DNA from: a bacterium
GTDB lineage: Bacteria > Verrucomicrobiota > Verrucomicrobiia > Opitutales > Opitutaceae
Direction: 5' to 3'
Assembly: GCA_010027235.1 (NCBI GenBank)
Contig: RGVP01000010.1
Location: 1-33,332 of the forward strand
DNA length: 33,332 nt
The position numbers were made by a program, and so were the translations under genes. Each line of letters opens with the position of its first letter. Position 1 is the first letter of the stretch. Shown piece after piece: positions 1-7,120 of the stretch. The notes beneath the pieces are model-generated. The model did no database searches and had not been told where the DNA came from. It worked only from the letters and a program-made list of their open reading frames with translations.

Positions 1-176
1 TTGGACTTAAAATCGATGACCAGCTTCTGGGCGGCCTCGTCGTAGGACTTAATGCGGCCGAAGCCCCAGCTCTTGTGCACACAGTAGGCGCCGGGCTCCA
101 TGGCCTCCAGCTTGGCTTTGGCCGCCTTGAGGGACGGGTTTTTGGCTACGAGCGCGGCGATGGCTTCAGAATTCAT
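1..176 (-). CDS. N-terminal fragment, possibly a GreA/GreB-type elongation factor with extended N-terminus
   Basis: Only the first 58 codons are inside the window; the gene runs off the left edge. The start codon is the CAT at 174-176. The readable protein begins MNSEAIAALV, continues through an Ala/Lys-rich helix, then reaches a compact segment with HKSWGFGRI followed by VIDF. From memory this resembles the N-terminal domain of the oversized GreA-like factors of Verrucomicrobia and Chlamydiae, which rescue backtracked RNA polymerase. The Gre coiled coil and C-terminal domain lie outside the window, so the assignment is tentative. No clear ribosome binding site precedes the start. The gene is divergent from the riboswitch-controlled genes to its right. 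Confidence 0.45.
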   Translation of the reverse strand, partial: MNSEAIAALVAKNPSLKAAKAKLEAMEPGAYCVHKSWGFGRIKSYDEAAQKLVIDFKS

Positions 177-321
177 GTCGGAAAGGTTACGGGCGAGGGT
201 TGGTTAGCAAAGCGGATGCAGCATGGCGGTGTCAATGTCTTGGCGGGTAGGCTTTTTATGCGGCAAGGGGAGAACAAGCTTGCCTGGCGAGGCGTTTGGG
301 TTCTTTTCGCGGCCTGCCTGT

Positions 322-410
322 AGGGGTGCCCGATGCGTTGGGCTGAGATTGCGGCACGATCGTCCGCTCGACCCTTCGAACCTGAAACGGATTATACCGG
401 CGAAGGAAAC
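322..410 (+). promoter_or_regulatory. TPP (thiamin pyrophosphate) riboswitch
   Basis: The conserved THI-box blocks occur in order. GGGGTGCC is at 323-330, GGGCTGAGA at 340-348, ACCCTTCGAACCTGA at 371-385, and GGATTATACCGGCGAAGGAA at 389-408. The CTGAGA block is the pyrimidine-binding element of the aptamer and the ATACCGGCGAAGGAA part is the other arm. The variable P3 arm lies between about 350 and 370. The aptamer ends about 90 nt before the likely start of a TonB-dependent receptor on the same strand. The expected behaviour is repression of the downstream genes when TPP is abundant. That is family knowledge; the expression mechanism here is inferred. Confidence 0.95.
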
Positions 411-415
411 AGCAG

Positions 416-448
416 GGTGACGTCGTCACCGCGCGATGGTTTGCGCGG
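416..448 (+). promoter_or_regulatory. Candidate riboswitch expression platform (two overlapping hairpins)
   Basis: Just after the TPP aptamer, 416-422 (GGTGACG) pairs perfectly with 424-430 (CGTCACC). A second hairpin uses 429-434 (CCGCGC) with 443-448 (GCGCGG). The two share bases 429-430, so they compete. The ATG at 436 falls in the loop of the second hairpin, and the purine-rich AGGGTGA (about 414-420) is buried in the first. There is no T-run, so this looks more like control of translation or Rho access than an intrinsic terminator. This is inference from base pairing only. Confidence 0.4.
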
Positions 449-501
449 GCGTGGCCCTCTTTCCCGCCGGCGATCCGCATCGGAACGGGCGCCCTCACAT
501 C

Positions 502-2610
502 ATGCGACTCCAGAAACTGATTCCCCTTTTGAGCACCTTGCTCCTAAGCGACGCCCCCGCCGACGAATCCGCATCCGCCGCGGTTGCCGCGCCGATCCAG
601 CTCGAGCCGGTGCGCGTCACCGCCGACCTCTGGGAAACCCCGCTCGACCGCATCGCGGCCAGCGTGAGCGTTTACGGCCCCGAGACGCTCGAGGGTGGCG
701 CCGTCCGTCATTTTGGCGATCTCGCGGACCAGATCCCAAACCTCACCTATACCGGTGGGACCTCGCGGCCCCGTTATTTCCAGATCCGCGGCGTCGGCGA
801 GAACTCCCAATTCGAGGGCGAGACCCCGGACTCGACGGTGCGTTTCCTCGTGGACGACCTCGACTTCACTGGCCTCGGCACGGTCGGTAGCACTTTTGAC
901 GTGCGTCAGGTCGAGGTCTTGCGCGGGCCGCAGGCGGGCGCCTTTGGCGCCAACGCGGCCGGCGGGGTGGTGCGCCTCGTGACCAATGAGCCCGGCCCGG
1001 TCTGGTCTGGTGACATCTCTGCTGCGACCGGTGAGGATGGCCTCCGTGAGGTCGGTGTCGCGGCGGGCGGCCCGCTGGCCAAGGGCGATTCGGAGAAACT
1101 CCAAGTCCGCGTCGCGGCGCAGCGCAGCGAGAGCGACGGGTTTCGCCGTAATGCCTTCCTCAATGCCGACACCAATGCCCGCGATGAATCCATGGCGCGG
1201 GTGAAACTAATTTGGCGTCCGTGCACTTTCTGGCGGTGGGACGCTACGGCCTTCTTTGCAGATGCAGACAACGGCTTCGATGAGTTTGCCTTGGACAACA
1301 ACGGCCGGTTCACGTTCAGCGACGAGCCTGGCCGGGACGAGCAGCGCTCGCGCGCGGCGAGTTTGCGCGGCGTTTACTCGGGGTGGTCTGGCGTGCGTCT
1401 CACCACGGTTACCACCGCGGCGTGGACCGACTCGACCTACAGCTACGATAGCGACTGGACCTCGGTCTACACCCACCCGGACGCCTACAAAGGCTTCGCC
1501 GCGATCACCCGCGAACGCGGCACCCTCGGTCAGGAACTGCGGCTCGATTCGGTCGACGCCGACGACGCGGCTGGCTGGATCGATCGCTGGACGCTTGGCG
1601 CATATTTCTCGCGCCTCGATGAAGCCAGCGCCTTTGCCACTGACCGAGTGCGAAGCACGCGCTCCGACTACCGGGCGGACAACTTCGCGCTCTTTGGGCA
1701 GGCCGCGCATGACTTCACCGTCCGCACTCGCATTATCCTGGGGCTCCGCGCCGAATACGTCGACCAGCAGAGCGCGGTGGATAAAGACGCGTCGGGCACG
1801 GTCGATTTTCGCCCTGCTTTCGCTGACACGCTCACCGGCGGCAAGCTAACCCTTGAGCATGATCTCTCGCCCCGCCAAGCGGTCTTTGCCTCGGCTGCGC
1901 GTGGTTACAAGACCGGTGGTGTCAGCGTGGATGCCAATATTAACCCGACTTCAGATCCTCTTCGCTTTGGCACGGAGACGCTCTGGAACTTCGAGGCCGG
2001 TCTGCGCAGCCGGTGGCTGGGTGACTGCCTCCTGGGTGAGGTCACGGCCTTCCATGTCGAGCGCGAGAACGTGCAACTCCGTGGTTCGGTGGGCGATAAA
2101 GACGCGTTTCGCTACTATACAACGAATGGCGGGGCGGCTCGTGGCGACGGCTTGGAATCGGCCCTGACGTGGCGGTTGGCGGATGCCTGGTCCGTTTTTG
2201 GCACGCTCGCGCTTCTGCGCACGGAGCGGGAGAGTTTCACCTTGCCGAACGGCGCAAGCGCGAAGGGGCGCGAATTGGCGGCGACTCCCGGTTATGGCTA
2301 CACCGTCGGCTTGCGGCGACGGGTGGCGACGGGCTGGTTTGGCGACTTCGTCTTCGCGGGGCGCGACCGCTACTATGAATCGGAAAGTAGCGATGAAACC
2401 CGCGCTGCTTACGTCGTTGCCAATGCCAGCCTCGGCCACGCCTGGCGGGAGTGGTCGCTTACGCTCTGGGGCCGGAACCTGCTCGATGCGGAGTATGACA
2501 AGCGGGTGTTTTTCTTCGGCAACGATCCGGTCTCCGGTTACGCGTCCACGCGCTACGTTAGCCGGGCTGATCCGCGGCAGTTTGGGGTTAGCGCGCAGTA
2601 TCGGTTCTAA
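502..2610 (+). CDS. TonB-dependent outer membrane receptor, probable thiamin-compound transporter
   Basis: The protein of about 702 residues has an N-terminal hydrophobic signal (RLQKLIPLLSTLLL) followed by LEPVRVTA, which resembles a TonB box. A plug domain follows: residues near 40-170 include DLADQIPNLTYTGG, FQIRGVG, VEVLRGPQ and AGGVVRLVT. A long beta-barrel region ends in a terminal Phe (SAQYRF), the usual outer-membrane insertion signal. An in-frame ATG at 436 would add 22 residues before the signal peptide. The ATG at 502 is preferred because it puts the signal at the N-terminus. Receptors of this class import scarce ligands using TonB/ExbBD energy. The TPP riboswitch upstream points to thiamin or a precursor as ligand, but the protein alone does not prove it. 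The next gene begins 61 bp downstream on the same strand and may be co-transcribed. Confidence 0.9.
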   Translation: MRLQKLIPLLSTLLLSDAPADESASAAVAAPIQLEPVRVTADLWETPLDRIAASVSVYGPETLEGGAVRHFGDLADQIPNLTYTGGTSRPRYFQIRGVGENSQFEGETPDSTVRFLVDDLDFTGLGTVGSTFDVRQVEVLRGPQAGAFGANAAGGVVRLVTNEPGPVWSGDISAATGEDGLREVGVAAGGPLAKGDSEKLQVRVAAQRSESDGFRRNAFLNADTNARDESMARVKLIWRPCTFWRWDATAFFADADNGFDEFALDNNGRFTFSDEPGRDEQRSRAASLRGVYSGWSGVRLTTVTTAAWTDSTYSYDSDWTSVYTHPDAYKGFAAITRERGTLGQELRLDSVDADDAAGWIDRWTLGAYFSRLDEASAFATDRVRSTRSDYRADNFALFGQAAHDFTVRTRIILGLRAEYVDQQSAVDKDASGTVDFRPAFADTLTGGKLTLEHDLSPRQAVFASAARGYKTGGVSVDANINPTSDPLRFGTETLWNFEAGLRSRWLGDCLLGEVTAFHVERENVQLRGSVGDKDAFRYYTTNGGAARGDGLESALTWRLADAWSVFGTLALLRTERESFTLPNGASAKGRELAATPGYGYTVGLRRRVATGWFGDFVFAGRDRYYESESSDETRAAYVVANASLGHAWREWSLTLWGRNLLDAEYDKRVFFFGNDPVSGYASTRYVSRADPRQFGVSAQYRF

Positions 2611-2671
2611 GCGGCGGGGGCGCGCGCGGCGGGCTTGCGCGAAGGCGGCGCTGTGTTCTGGTGGAGGGCGC

Positions 2672-4075
2672 ATGCCGCTCGACCACGCATTCCTTCAGTC
2701 CGCCCTCGCTGAGACCCCGCTCTTTGAGGACAAGACATGGCGGCTCGCGCCCGAGGCTTGGCCGCTCACCCCGGCGCAAGTCGAGGATCTCCGCGAAATC
2801 GGCGCGGCCTGTCTAGAATATCACCGCGCGCTGGAAACGCTTTATCTTCGCAGCGTGGCGGGAAAGAATCTGCTTCGGAATAAATCCCTCCTCGCTCCGT
2901 GGGTCGCCGAGTATCTCGACCGAGGTAAACCGGAGGCCTTGGTCGCGCACGCGCGGCACCCGCAGAATCGCGGTGTGTTTCCCGCCGTGCTCCGACCGGA
3001 CCTGCTGCTCACCGAGGACGGCTGGGCCTTGACGGAGCTCGACTCGGTGCCCGGTGGCATCGGTCTGACGGCTTTCCTTAACCGTTTGTATGCGCCGACC
3101 GGGGATCTTCTGGGCGGGGGCGAGGCCATGGTGAAAAACTTCCACGACGCCGTCGCCGGGCTGCGTCCGGAATTGCGCAATCCCCTCATCGCCATCGTGG
3201 TCAGCGACGAGGCTGCCACCTACCGGCCCGAGATGGGTTGGCTGGCGGAGCAACTCCAGCGGCAGGGTAAACGCGTCTTCCTCCTTACGCCCGACGAGGT
3301 TTTCCCGCTCGGCACCAGCCTCTGTTTCGATGTCGAGGGTAACCCCGAGAAGATCGATATCATCTACCGGTTTTTTGAATTATTCGATCTAGAGCGTATC
3401 CCGACGGCACACTTTTTCTTTGAATCTTGGGAGGCTGGTGAGGTCGTGATCACTCCGCCGATGCGTCCTTTTCAAGAGGAGAAACTCGGGCTGGCCCTTT
3501 TTCATCACCACCTGTTGCAGGACTATTGGGCGGAGAGCTTGGGCGCGAAATCGCGCGACCGACTGAAGGCGCTCATCCCTGCCTCTTGGGTGTTTGATCC
3601 TGCGCCGCTGCCGCCGGGGGCCACGCTCGTCGGACCGACGGTGGGCGGGCGGGCGTTGACCGACTGGCGAGGCTTGGCCGAAGCGTCTAAAAAGGAGCGC
3701 GAGTTGATTCTCAAAATCTCTGGGTTTCACGAGACGGCCTGGGGCGCTCGTAGCGTGGCCTACGGGGCGGACTGCTCACGTGAGGAGTGGCAAGGTGCGC
3801 TCGATCTCGCCCTTGAGGATGCCCCGACGAATCTCCATATTCTCCAGAGCTACCGTAAACCCATTCGCGCCTCGCACGGGCTCTTTCCGGCGGGGGGCGG
3901 CGTAGCGGCGCTGGAATCAGGACGGCTCCGGCTGTGTCCGTATTACTTTGTGCGCGGGGACAAGGCCTTGCTCTCGGGCGCGCTGGCTACTTTTTGCCCG
4001 CCGGATAAAAAGATTATTCACGGTATGCAGGACGCGGCCCTGCTACCTTGCGTGGTGCGGGCGGCGGCGGGTTAG
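2672..4075 (+). CDS. Uncharacterised cytosolic protein in the TPP-riboswitch unit; possible ATP-grasp-like enzyme
   Basis: The start at 2672 is supported by GGTGGAGGG about 5 nt upstream, one of the better ribosome binding sites in the window. The frame stays open further upstream, but that part overlaps the receptor gene. The protein has 467 residues, no signal peptide and no membrane segment. Notable blocks are RPDLLLTEDGWALTELDSVP followed by GGIGLTAFLNRLY near residues 110-140, IAIVVSDEAATYRPEM, IDIIYRFFELFD and LILKISGFHE. The acidic-then-Gly motif and the late Lys-containing strand recall circularly permuted ATP-grasp or glutathionylspermidine-synthase-like enzymes. I do not recognise the family firmly. 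Its stop shares bases with the stop of the convergent nucleosidase gene (4072-4075). Same-strand position behind the receptor suggests a role in using or modifying the imported compound, which is inference. Confidence 0.85.
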   Translation: MPLDHAFLQSALAETPLFEDKTWRLAPEAWPLTPAQVEDLREIGAACLEYHRALETLYLRSVAGKNLLRNKSLLAPWVAEYLDRGKPEALVAHARHPQNRGVFPAVLRPDLLLTEDGWALTELDSVPGGIGLTAFLNRLYAPTGDLLGGGEAMVKNFHDAVAGLRPELRNPLIAIVVSDEAATYRPEMGWLAEQLQRQGKRVFLLTPDEVFPLGTSLCFDVEGNPEKIDIIYRFFELFDLERIPTAHFFFESWEAGEVVITPPMRPFQEEKLGLALFHHHLLQDYWAESLGAKSRDRLKALIPASWVFDPAPLPPGATLVGPTVGGRALTDWRGLAEASKKERELILKISGFHETAWGARSVAYGADCSREEWQGALDLALEDAPTNLHILQSYRKPIRASHGLFPAGGGVAALESGRLRLCPYYFVRGDKALLSGALATFCPPDKKIIHGMQDAALLPCVVRAAAG

Positions 4076-5034
4076 GGCGTCGAGGCCGGCGGGGTGGCGG
4101 ACGGAAGCTCGCGGAGAATCGCGCGTAGCACGCGGACGGCGTTTTCGGAGGTGCCGTGTTCGTTGTCGTCGGCGGCGTTCAACTCGCCCTCGTCCTGGCC
4201 GCCGGCGAGGTCGCTGAGCGCCCGCACTGCAAGGAAGGGGATTTCGTTGGTGAAGCAGACGTGTGCATAGGCGGCGGACTCCATGTCGGTGCAGCGGGCG
4301 CCCCAAGTTGAATGGAGGAATTTCCGGTATTGGCGGTTGTCTACAAATACGCTGCCGGTCACGCCCACGCCGCCGACCAACACGGTGATCTCGCGGGCGG
4401 AGGCGCCATAGCGGATCGGCCCTAGTTTTTCCACCGCTCGGCGAGCAAGTGCAAGGAGGCCTGGGTCGGCAGGGAAAAACGGGGTGGGTTCGAACTTATC
4501 ACGGTCGGCCCGGATCGCCTCGGCGTCGTCGGGGAAGATCAAACCGAAGTTGGGATAGTGCTGCGTAAAGTAACGTGCCGGTAGCCAAGAGCGGCCGTCC
4601 GGTGCGGGGTTAAAGTAGGCGGCCTCGCAATGGTAGGCCCATTTTTCTGGGATGACGACATCGCCCACGTGCAGGGACGGATCAGTGCCGCCGGCGACGC
4701 CGGCAAAAAGCACACGGGCGATGGGCAGATGATCGAGTGCGAGTTGGAGCGCCATGGCGGCGTTGACCAGGCTCATGCCAGTCTCGAACACGACCACATC
4801 CTGGCCCTCGACGTGCCCTTGGTAGTAGCGGAAGCCTTTCAGGCGTTGCTCGGTGAAGCCGCCGTCACGCAGACCGAACTCCTTAATCATAGCTTCCATC
4901 TCGGGCCGGTAGGCATTCAGGATGGCGGTCAGGGGTTTTGGCGCGGCGGTTCCGCCGGCGTGCAGGGTGCGGGAAAGGCAGAGACAAACGGCGGTCAGAA
5001 CCAAAAAACGAGATCGGGCGAGGAGGCGAATCAT
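4072..5034 (-). CDS. Exported purine/MTA/SAH nucleosidase-family protein
   Basis: With the start at 5034 the protein of 320 residues begins MIRLLARSRF and has a signal peptide (VLTAVCLCLSRTLHA). This start has AAGG about 9 nt upstream; the longer ORF would bury the signal. The mature part has the nucleoside phosphorylase/nucleosidase fold signatures: VVVFETGMSLVNAAMAL, VLFAGVAGG, VGDVVIPEKW, CTDMESAAYAHVC and VRALSDLAGG. The Glu in DMESAA and the Asp in ALSD correspond to the ribose-binding and catalytic acids of 5'-methylthioadenosine/S-adenosylhomocysteine nucleosidases. The likely reaction is hydrolysis of the N-glycosidic bond of a purine nucleoside, here outside the cytoplasm. Whether the substrate is MTA, SAH or another nucleoside cannot be told. 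Convergent with the preceding gene, with a 4-bp shared end. Confidence 0.87.
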   Translation of the reverse strand: MIRLLARSRFLVLTAVCLCLSRTLHAGGTAAPKPLTAILNAYRPEMEAMIKEFGLRDGGFTEQRLKGFRYYQGHVEGQDVVVFETGMSLVNAAMALQLALDHLPIARVLFAGVAGGTDPSLHVGDVVIPEKWAYHCEAAYFNPAPDGRSWLPARYFTQHYPNFGLIFPDDAEAIRADRDKFEPTPFFPADPGLLALARRAVEKLGPIRYGASAREITVLVGGVGVTGSVFVDNRQYRKFLHSTWGARCTDMESAAYAHVCFTNEIPFLAVRALSDLAGGQDEGELNAADDNEHGTSENAVRVLRAILRELPSATPPASTP

Positions 5035-5129
5035 GCGCAACCTTAGCACTCGTGATGCCAGCGGCGCCATGGTGAAGATTGGTATTTACTCACGCGGGGC
5101 GGTGGAGACATATACGGCTTTCTGGTTTT

Positions 5130-5205
5130 GGGGCAGTAGCTCAGTTGATAGAGCGCTTCGTTCGCAATGAAGAGGTCGTGGGTTTGATTCCCATCTGCTC
5201 CACCA
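5130..5205 (+). tRNA. tRNA-Ala (anticodon CGC)
   Basis: The 76-nt cloverleaf folds completely. The acceptor stem GGGGCAG pairs with CTGCTCC, followed by an encoded ACCA. The D stem is GCTC/GAGC. The anticodon arm is CTTCG-TTCGCAA-TGAAG with anticodon CGC at 5163-5165. The T arm is GTGGG-TTTGATT-CCCAT. The G3:U70 wobble pair, the main alanine identity element, is present. The D loop reads GA where GG is usual, and the T loop has T where C56 is usual, a matched pair of changes. The antisense frame across this gene gives a familiar spurious protein and is not a gene. Confidence 0.96.
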
Positions 5206-5349
5206 GGCTCGCGGCTGTGCGATGAGGTGAAATTCTGGCAACGCCAGTGCTTGGTCCGGCCTTTGCTGTTGTGACTTCCCACTTACGGCCAAGTTTTCCC
5301 CGGCCCCGGCTTCCGCATCGATCAAGCATTTCAAAGACTCTTTTTTACT

Positions 5350-5880
5350 ATGAAGAAAATCACCAAGCCCACCGCCAAGTCCTCTGTGCCTGCGTCCAAG
5401 CCGGTCAAGTCCGCCAAGGTCGTCACCAAAAAGCCCGCCGCCACTCCAGTTCGCAAAACCGCGCCTGCCGCGAAAACCGCCAAGTCCAAGGTGGTAAAGT
5501 CTGCGCCCGTCCCCGCCGTTCCTGCCGAGTTGGTGCCAGCCCGTCCCAAGCCTACGAAAGCCCCGAAGGTGGTGAAGGCACTTGTCGCCGAGGCCAAGTT
5601 CGAGTCCTCGGTGGAGACCAGGCCCGCTGTCACCACCATCGTGGCCGCGGTAGACGTCGGCTTCGGCAACGTCCTTACGCTGCGTGGCGAGGGTGCGGGC
5701 CTGAGCTGGGATACCGGCCTGGCCCTGGCCTGCACCGCCGCCGATCGCTGGACGATCAAGCTGCCGGCCGCCGCCACCCCCTTGGTGTTTAAGTTTCTGA
5801 TCAACGACTCCGTCTGGAGCGTTGGCGAGAACTTCACCATCGCGGCTGGAGCGGACGCGGTGTTTTCACCGGTTTTCTGA
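5350..5880 (+). CDS. Lys/Ala/Pro-rich histone-H1-like tail fused to a starch-binding-like domain
   Basis: The 176-residue protein has two unlike parts. Residues 1 to about 85 are low-complexity Lys, Ala, Pro, Val and Thr (KPTAKSS, KPVKSAKVV, KKPAATPVRKT), like bacterial histone-H1-like DNA-binding tails. Residues about 98-176 form a compact beta-type domain: VDVGFGNVLTLRGEG, LSWDTG, WTIKLP, VFKFLINDSVWS and VFSPVF. The Trp-rich pattern recalls CBM20/CBM48 carbohydrate-binding modules. There is no signal peptide, so it should be cytoplasmic. It could bind nucleic acid through the tail and glycogen or another ligand through the C-terminal domain; neither is proven. It starts 145 bp after the tRNA, has no clear ribosome binding site, and its 3' end overlaps the convergent acyltransferase by 15 bp. 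Confidence 0.85.
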   Translation: MKKITKPTAKSSVPASKPVKSAKVVTKKPAATPVRKTAPAAKTAKSKVVKSAPVPAVPAELVPARPKPTKAPKVVKALVAEAKFESSVETRPAVTTIVAAVDVGFGNVLTLRGEGAGLSWDTGLALACTAADRWTIKLPAAATPLVFKFLINDSVWSVGENFTIAAGADAVFSPVF

Positions 5881-6561
5881 GTCCGGTGCGGTCGGCGCGT
5901 CCCGATTCAGCGCCTGCAGCGCCCGCTCCAATTCAGCTTGGCTGTTTTCGTTGCGGAGCTGACTGGCGGGCAGCTCGCGTAGTCTCAGGTGCACGCGACT
6001 GAATGGGTGGGGTAGATAAAATTTATCCCAACTGGGCAGTCGCCACGCCGACTCGAAGTGCATCCCGATGAGCAGAATCGGCACCCCAGCCCGGCGGGCC
6101 ACGACGGCTGCGCCGGGTTTGCACGCGTAGAGCGGGCCGCGCGGGCCATCGGGCGTGATGCCGGCATCGTGCCCGGCGCGTAGCACCGCCACGAGAGCCG
6201 ACACCGCCTCGCGACCGCCGCGCGAACTCGAACCGCGAACCGCGCGCAGACCGACACTGTTGAAAAAGGCGGTCAACCAGGCCCCGTCCTTGCTGTTGCT
6301 GACGAGGGAATGCAGGGGGCGTTGTGGCCGGAAACGACGCGAGATCTCGGCGGCGGTGAAGAGCCGGTTATGCCACAGGACAAACAGACACGGCCCGTCC
6401 AACCCGGCGAGCAGGCGGCGCGAATCGTCGGAAAGGGTGATGTGTAGCGTGAGCGTCCAGAGCCGCATCAGGCAACCAGCCAAGCTGGCGAGGAGGCGTT
6501 TCCAGCCCTGGATAACGTGCGCCGTTGGGGCGGAGCGGAGGGCGGAGGGGGTGGCTGACAT
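5866..6561 (-). CDS. Lysophospholipid acyltransferase-like protein (DUF374)
   Basis: The start at 6561 gives 231 residues beginning MSATPSALRS. An alternative ATG at 6588 would overlap the upstream thioesterase gene by 11 bp. Characteristic DUF374 blocks are FVLWHNRLF, SLVSNSKDGAWLTAFF, VRGSSSRGGREAVSALV, GITPDGPRGP and GAAVVARRAGVPILLIGMHF. The His in LWHNR and the Asp in SNSKDG match the acyltransferase active-site pattern of this group. A hydrophobic stretch near residues 20-40 could anchor it to the inner membrane. Family members are thought to acylate lipid intermediates, sometimes in outer-membrane lipid synthesis; the substrate here is unknown. It lies 16 bp behind the thioesterase on the same strand, so the two probably form an operon. 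Confidence 0.85.
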   Translation of the reverse strand: MSATPSALRSAPTAHVIQGWKRLLASLAGCLMRLWTLTLHITLSDDSRRLLAGLDGPCLFVLWHNRLFTAAEISRRFRPQRPLHSLVSNSKDGAWLTAFFNSVGLRAVRGSSSRGGREAVSALVAVLRAGHDAGITPDGPRGPLYACKPGAAVVARRAGVPILLIGMHFESAWRLPSWDKFYLPHPFSRVHLRLRELPASQLRNENSQAELERALQALNRDAPTAPDSENR

Positions 6562-6577
6562 GGCAGGGCGGGTATGC

Positions 6578-7006
6578 TCAACCGCCATCGACCCAAGCCG
6601 CCAGCGCCGTTGGCAGGGGGGCACGCTCGCGGGTGCGGGCCTCGATGCACACGTGCTCGGTGCGGGCGACGGCAGCGCGTTTTTCGGTGGCGGGGGAGCC
6701 CTCATGACCAGGCACGATTTTCCAAAGGGTGAAAGCTAAGGCGAAGCTGTGTTCGCTCAGACGTGCGGGCACTACCTCGATACGCAAACAGTCGCCGCAG
6801 ACTAGCGGACGGAGGTAGGAGGCTTCGCTTTTGGCGATGGGCACGATCAGCCCGGTGTCGGCGAAAAAACGTGCCAGAGGCAGGCCGGCTATGGCGAGCG
6901 CCTCTTCGTAGGCTTCGTGGCAGATCGCGAGATAGCGCGCAAAAAAAACCACGCCGGCGGCGTCGGTATCGGCGAAGCGAACAGTGCGGGCGTGCGAGAA
7001 AGGCAT
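6578..7006 (-). CDS. Hotdog-fold acyl-CoA thioesterase, possibly 1,4-dihydroxy-2-naphthoyl-CoA hydrolase
   Basis: The 142-residue protein starts MPFSHARTVRF. The segment FADTDAAGVVFFARYLAICH followed by EAYEEAL is the 4-hydroxybenzoyl-CoA thioesterase signature, with the catalytic Asp in DTDAAG. This wording is closest, from memory, to cyanobacterial and plant DHNA-CoA hydrolases of phylloquinone/menaquinone synthesis. A menG/ubiE gene occurs at 14150-14851, so a menaquinone role is plausible, but other acyl-CoA substrates are possible. A longer frame continues upstream only as a shadow of polX. The gene is divergent from polX with about 114 bp between them, and is followed by the DUF374 acyltransferase on the same strand. 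Confidence 0.85.
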   Translation of the reverse strand: MPFSHARTVRFADTDAAGVVFFARYLAICHEAYEEALAIAGLPLARFFADTGLIVPIAKSEASYLRPLVCGDCLRIEVVPARLSEHSFALAFTLWKIVPGHEGSPATEKRAAVARTEHVCIEARTRERAPLPTALAAWVDGG

Positions 7007-7120
7007 CGGCAAGGCATGACGCAGGAAGGCGCCGGATTGAAGGCCGAAAAGTAGTGACGTTGTTTCCCCTGAAACGCGGCTGGAAGTTGACCCGCAGCGC
7101 CGGGTGGATGCTCTCGCGCC

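Noticed and set aside
5043-5334. Three minus-strand frames of 62-82 codons over the tRNA
   Set aside because: They are antisense to the tRNA-Ala gene and give the familiar spurious protein with NQTHDLFIANEALYQLSYC. The tRNA explains the bases fully.
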